Shown here piece after piece: positions 6,513 through 8,892 of a stretch of DNA of 8,892 nucleotides (positions are counted from its first letter, which is position 1; every line of letters starts with the position of its first letter). The DNA comes from DASWJZ01 sp964440525 (GTDB lineage Bacteria > Pseudomonadota > Alphaproteobacteria > Rhizobiales > Afifellaceae). Under the pieces are notes generated by a model that saw only the letters and a list, made by a program, of their open reading frames with translations, was not told where the DNA came from and did not search any database. Location of the stretch: positions 1 to 8,892 of the forward strand of contig CAYTTC010000115.1 of assembly GCA_964440525.1 (NCBI GenBank). Direction: 5' to 3'. The position numbers were made by a program, and so were the translations under genes.

Positions 6513-6794
6513 GGTTCGAAACGGCCTCCACCGCTCGCCAAGTCGGGCTTGCAATTCGGCCTCGGCGCGCTTCGCTTCCGTCAGAAGGAGGTCGAAGGGC
6601 TCGATCCCAGCGAGCCTCAGCACGCGCCCGTCGTCGAGCCGGATCGAGCGGGCATCGAAAACTTTGGCAACTCCGGCTTCGACCGTCGCACCGAGACAGG
6701 TGGCTTGAGGGAGCGCCGAATCCGGGTGCGCAACAGCCACGGCCGCTCCGCCGGCGATCAGAAAAGCCACGATCCGCCGTCGTCCGATCGCCAA
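6513..6794 (-). pseudogene. remnant resembling the N-terminus of a thermonuclease (SNase-like) protein
   Basis: In the minus frame starting with a TTG at 6792-6794 there is a signal-peptide-like start (RRRIVAFLIAGGAAVAVA). It is followed by VFDARSIRLDDGRVLRLAGIEPFDLL, which resembles the first beta strands of staphylococcal-nuclease-like proteins (VxDGDTxRLxDGxxVRLxGI pattern), but the usual GDT core is ARS here. After about 90 residues it runs without a stop into the ERRLAAILA start of the cyclase remnant. There is no ATG or GTG start, and a TAG lies in frame at 6822-6824. I read this as a truncated gene fused by deletion to the cyclase fragment. The nuclease assignment is moderate. Confidence 0.45.
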
Positions 6795-6884
6795 AGCGGC
6801 CCCCAGTGCCCAAGCCGAATCCTAGCTTGCCTCTTGCGTCGGGCGAAAGGGCTGCACTAAGTACCCGAACGCTGCTGCGTCGCG

Positions 6885-6961
6885 GACCCCGTAGCTCAGT
6901 AGGATAGAGCATCAGATTCCTAATCTGAGGGTCGCTGGTTCGAATCCAGTCGGGGTCGCCA
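6885..6961 (+). tRNA. tRNA-Arg (anticodon CCT), CCA encoded
   Basis: A full cloverleaf can be drawn. The acceptor stem is GACCCCG (6885-6891) with CGGGGTC (6951-6957), the discriminator is G6958 and CCA is encoded at 6959-6961. The D arm is GCTC...GAGC. The anticodon stem TCAGA/TCTGA holds the loop TTCCTAA with anticodon CCT at 6919-6921, reading AGG. The T arm has GCTGG/CCAGT around TTCGAAT. It is intact. It sits at the boundary between GC-rich sequence on its 5' side and poorer sequence on its 3' side, a position often used by integrases. Confidence 0.96.
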
Positions 6962-7296
6962 ATTACATCAATGACTTAGCGCGGTTTGCCGGATCGAAAA
7001 ATAGGCGCAAAGACGCAACACTTGGCAACACGATCCGGCCACGGCGTCGGCGTGGAGGAAGCTGGCGGCCGATTGTGGTGCCAGCATTCCCTATTGGCTC
7101 AGGACGCCCGCCACGCGATCCGGCATTCGGGCGTAAATGCACCAAGGCTGCCGCAGGTCTCGCTAGAGGGTCCCAACAGGCATACCGTGATCTATGCCGT
7201 CCCTCAAAGCGCAGCTGGACCAGGCTCGCGAGCACGTGGGTGGTGGGCGGCAGAAGGCGGCGTGAAGCCTCTGTCCGCTTGGGGAGGACTCTACAA
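6962..7296. other. 335-base stretch after the tRNA with no supported gene
   Basis: I see no protein family in any frame here. A 23-codon frame at 7194-7265 (MPSLKAQLDQAREHV...) has no good ribosome site. The 3' end of the tRNA is not repeated here. The last bases hold GGGGAGG (7281-7287), the ribosome site of the next gene. No clear promoter or integrase remnant is recognisable. Confidence 0.5.
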
Positions 7297-7695
7297 ATGA
7301 AATATGTCGACGTGGATTTCCATTTTGAGAATATTCACGCCGCAAGCTTCAGTGAGGACGGAAAACATCTGATACTTCAGGTCACAGGGGCAACCGGAAT
7401 ATCGGGGATTTCAATTCCCGCCTCAGAAGTTCCCAGGATCGTCGCGATGTTAATGTCAGTCGCCGGGCAGGCTATGAAAGTCTCCGGCGATAAAATGCTG
7501 CGTTCGATGGCAATACGTCAGATCAAGGTACTAAGAACGAAAAAATCTGACAAGGAGTTTCTGTCAGTGTCACTTGGCACAGATACTCCACCCCTGGTGC
7601 TGGATATGTCCGAAAAACAACTCGTGGATTTTGCCCGCGGTATTCTTGAAATGAAGGGGCTAATACCATCGCCTCGACGTGGTAGGAGCCAATAA
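7297..7695 (+). CDS. hypothetical protein, 132 residues
   Basis: I do not recognise this protein. The ATG at 7297 has a strong GGGGAGG nine bases upstream, and the frame shows ordinary protein-like composition, so it is very probably a real gene. The frame stays open further upstream, but that part has no support. The protein opens with MKYVDVDFHFENIHAASF, then the strand-rich LILQVTGATGISGISIPASEVPRIV, a central helix-prone section and a second strand pair (FLSVSLGTDTPPLVLDMSE). It ends in a basic tail (SPRRGRSQ). There is no signal peptide or membrane segment, so it is likely a small cytoplasmic alpha/beta protein. GC is well below that of the catabolic locus (26/60 in 7321-7380, 24/60 in 7501-7560), suggesting transfer. 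It is followed by a convergent membrane-protein gene. Confidence 0.75.
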   Translation: MKYVDVDFHFENIHAASFSEDGKHLILQVTGATGISGISIPASEVPRIVAMLMSVAGQAMKVSGDKMLRSMAIRQIKVLRTKKSDKEFLSVSLGTDTPPLVLDMSEKQLVDFARGILEMKGLIPSPRRGRSQ

Positions 7696-7801
7696 CTCTC
7701 GGAATTGTATGAATCGCGGTCCGTTTGGCTAAGATTGGCATGACAACCACTCCCATCTCGTGTAGCTAGTTGCTGCACGACGAGCTGTCGTCATCAATGT
7801 G

Positions 7802-7833
7802 GATCGGAGCGCGGTTCGCAGGCCGCGCCGATC
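7802..7833. repeat. inverted repeat between convergent genes
   Basis: GATCGG plus CGCGG (7802-7814, with a two-base AG bulge) pairs with CCGCG plus CCGATC (7823-7833) around an eight-base loop, an 11-bp imperfect stem. It lies between two convergent genes, where a bidirectional terminator would be expected. There is no T-tract on either side, so a standard intrinsic terminator is not supported. A Rho-related or palindromic-repeat role is possible. Confidence 0.4.
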
Positions 7834-7893
7834 ACCTGAGCGCCACTCCCGTTCTCTAAGATTTTCCAGCGACCATGTAATCAGTGGGCGGGC

Positions 7894-8163
7894 TCATACG
7901 TGAAGCCACAAGCGGCCATGAATCAGTGTAGACAAACCGGCCGCCGCCACGAACACAAGGGCCAGCCACAGTCCGGTATTTTTGTCGGCTCGCGGCACAC
8001 CTACCCAATTCCACATCCGGTAAGCCCAAACCAAGCTAATCAAGAACCCCATTATGGAAACGAGCGTCTTCAATTGCTCCGTCTCCGCTGCTGCGAGCGC
8101 CGTAAAGAGAAGTGACGTGGGAATTAGGAACATCTGACACACTGCGGTCAATTCGCGATTCAT
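7894..8163 (-). CDS. small three-span membrane protein, hypothetical, 89 residues
   Basis: I do not recognise the family. The ATG at 8161-8163 has GGAGG eight bases upstream, a good ribosome site. Three hydrophobic segments are visible: about residues 10-26 (MFLIPTSLLFTALAAA), 33-51 (LVSIMGFLISLVWAYRMW) and 65-83 (LWLALVFVAAAGLSTLI). Short polar links separate them, including ETEQLK and VPRADKNTG. It is probably an inner-membrane protein with little outside the bilayer. It is transcribed away from the Ymh-type gene, with 178 bases between their starts. That gap contains an inverted repeat (ACCGCT, 8 bases, AGCGGT at 8246-8265) and the palindrome CTAAGCTTAG (8189-8198). Pairing of a small membrane protein with a soluble partner occurs in some defence modules, but nothing here proves a functional link. 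Confidence 0.72.
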   Translation of the reverse strand: MNRELTAVCQMFLIPTSLLFTALAAAETEQLKTLVSIMGFLISLVWAYRMWNWVGVPRADKNTGLWLALVFVAAAGLSTLIHGRLWLHV

Positions 8164-8245
8164 CAGTCAGCCCTCCCTCTGTAAGGGTCTAAGCTTAGCT
8201 CAAAGCAGGAGCGCATTGGGTGTGCGCTACCTTAAATTACACTCC

Positions 8246-8265
8246 ACCGCTGCGACAGTAGCGGT
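8246..8265. repeat. inverted repeat in the divergent gap
   Basis: ACCGCT and AGCGGT are separated by eight bases, midway between the divergently transcribed 89-residue membrane protein gene and the Ymh-type gene. The size suits a dimeric regulator site, but a six-base arm pair can arise by chance. No clear -35/-10 pair is visible beside it. Confidence 0.25.
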
Positions 8266-8341
8266 CAGATTGAGAGAACGAGCTGAGTAAGAAATTGAGC
8301 CATCAAGCGCGGAGCCTACAGGAACCGAGGGGCCGGACCAA

Positions 8342-8872
8342 ATGACACTGAAGGACCAGTTTCCCACAATTCAGGATTTTCTCAAATCCCGCCCCGATGA
8401 ACTCGGCGTCGCCGTCGTGCTCCTTCTCCAACAAACGTCGAGCCGGTTCAACGTTCACAACTACCCGACGGACATTGCCCATCTGTACGCCGAGCAGGGA
8501 ACGACTCCGCAGATGGCTGAGGTGTGGATGGAGGGCGTTAACTGGGCGAAGCGCGCGTTGCTGATAATGAATGACCCTACGCAGCCCAGCGCAGCCGGTT
8601 GGACCATTCTAACCCGCGAGGGAAGAGCGTTTACACGCGAGAAGCTCAACTTAATCCGCCTTCAGCAATTGCTGCCTGATTTCCTATTGCATCCCATTGT
8701 ACGAGCGGCCTCGCTCGATATCTTCAACACAGGGAAATATCAGAGTGCTGTCTTTGAGGCGTTCAAGGCTTTCGAAGTCGCCACAAGGGAAGCCGCTGGG
8801 CTCGATCCCCACTCCTACGGTGACGCACTTGTGACAGATGGGCTGCTGCCGGTTCGGTTGACACCCGCTTAA
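8342..8872 (+). CDS. TIGR02391/Hypoth_Ymh-type protein, C-terminally truncated
   Basis: 176 residues, with GAGGGG (8327-8332) nine bases before the ATG. The N-terminal two thirds are helix-rich with a wing-like WTILTREGRAF at 87-97. Residues 115-160 (LLHPIVRAASLDIF, then YQSAVFEAFKAFEVATREAAGL and YGDAL) match the start of the Hypoth_Ymh domain (PF09509, TIGR02391). As I recall, this family is grouped with HEPN-type proteins whose C-terminal R...H motif would be the active site. That part is absent: after GDALV the sequence turns into TDGLLPVRLTPA and stops at 8872. All three plus frames contain stops soon after 8850, so the domain cannot simply continue. A one-base shift would give RWAAAGSVDTRLS and then a stop, weakly like the expected continuation, so decay by frameshift is plausible. 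Likely inactive, or functioning only through its N-terminal half. Confidence 0.72.
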   Translation: MTLKDQFPTIQDFLKSRPDELGVAVVLLLQQTSSRFNVHNYPTDIAHLYAEQGTTPQMAEVWMEGVNWAKRALLIMNDPTQPSAAGWTILTREGRAFTREKLNLIRLQQLLPDFLLHPIVRAASLDIFNTGKYQSAVFEAFKAFEVATREAAGLDPHSYGDALVTDGLLPVRLTPA

Positions 8873-8892
8873 GCTAATTTGGCCTTCATTTC

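Noticed and set aside
5447..6541. Long minus-strand frame (364 codons) opposite the GntR gene
   Set aside because: Most of it is a shadow of the regulator. Only its first part contains genuine homology (RIVKLMGDG), which belongs to the decayed cyclase.
7194..7265. 23-codon plus-strand frame MPSLKAQLDQAREHV...
   Set aside because: It is helix-like and has a stop just upstream of its ATG, but no ribosome site at usable spacing and no recognised family; too short to support.
7763..7793. Short inverted repeat ACGAC/GTCGT as a possible terminator after the 132-residue gene
   Set aside because: Only five base pairs and no T-tract; within chance expectation.
6962..8892. Search for CRISPR repeats, IS terminal repeats or a duplicated tRNA end
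   Set aside because: No regularly spaced repeats, no transposase frame and no second copy of the tRNA 3' end were seen in the window.

Overview
The left three quarters of the window (about 1-6300) is GC-rich and densely coded in the style of an alphaproteobacterium. The permease, creatininase-family and FCD-GntR gene types, the fragment of a class III adenylate cyclase of the kind abundant in rhizobia, and a tRNA with an encoded CCA fit a member of the Hyphomicrobiales. The order-level assignment is inference from style, not from a marker gene.

Region 1 (1-3674): a minus-strand operon for a CUT1-type ABC importer. Its order of transcription is periplasmic solute-binding protein (2238-3518), MalF-type permease (1294-2172), MalG-type permease (408-1292) and a RidA/YjgF-family protein cut by the left edge (1-389). 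No ATPase gene is visible; it may lie further left or be supplied in trans. A good sigma70-type promoter (TATAAT, 18-base spacer, TTGCGA) sits at 3617-3646. A GC-rich leader with competing hairpins precedes the binding-protein gene, and a stable hairpin separates it from the first permease.

Region 2 (3675-6271): a divergent plus-strand cluster of a creatininase-family amidohydrolase, a Gfo/Idh/MocA oxidoreductase overlapping it by 8 bases, and an FCD-type GntR regulator. Together with the importer this looks like a self-contained catabolic locus: import of a sugar- or polyol-like compound, opening of an amide or lactam, NAD(P)-dependent oxidation, RidA clean-up of reactive imines, and local GntR control. 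The substrate cannot be read from the sequence. The motif AATGGTT occurs twice over the importer promoter and once just before the regulator gene, which makes it a candidate operator.

Region 3 (6272-6884): gene debris on the minus strand. A nuclease-like N-terminus runs into the first third of a class III adenylate cyclase, which carries two frameshifts and then stops matching.

Region 4 (6885-8892): an intact tRNA-Arg(CCT), followed on its 3' side by a clear fall in GC content and three accessory genes: an unrecognised 132-residue protein, an 89-residue membrane protein, and an N-terminal piece of a TIGR02391/Hypoth_Ymh-type protein. This arrangement suggests the edge of a genomic island integrated at the tRNA. 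No integrase or second attachment site is visible in the window.
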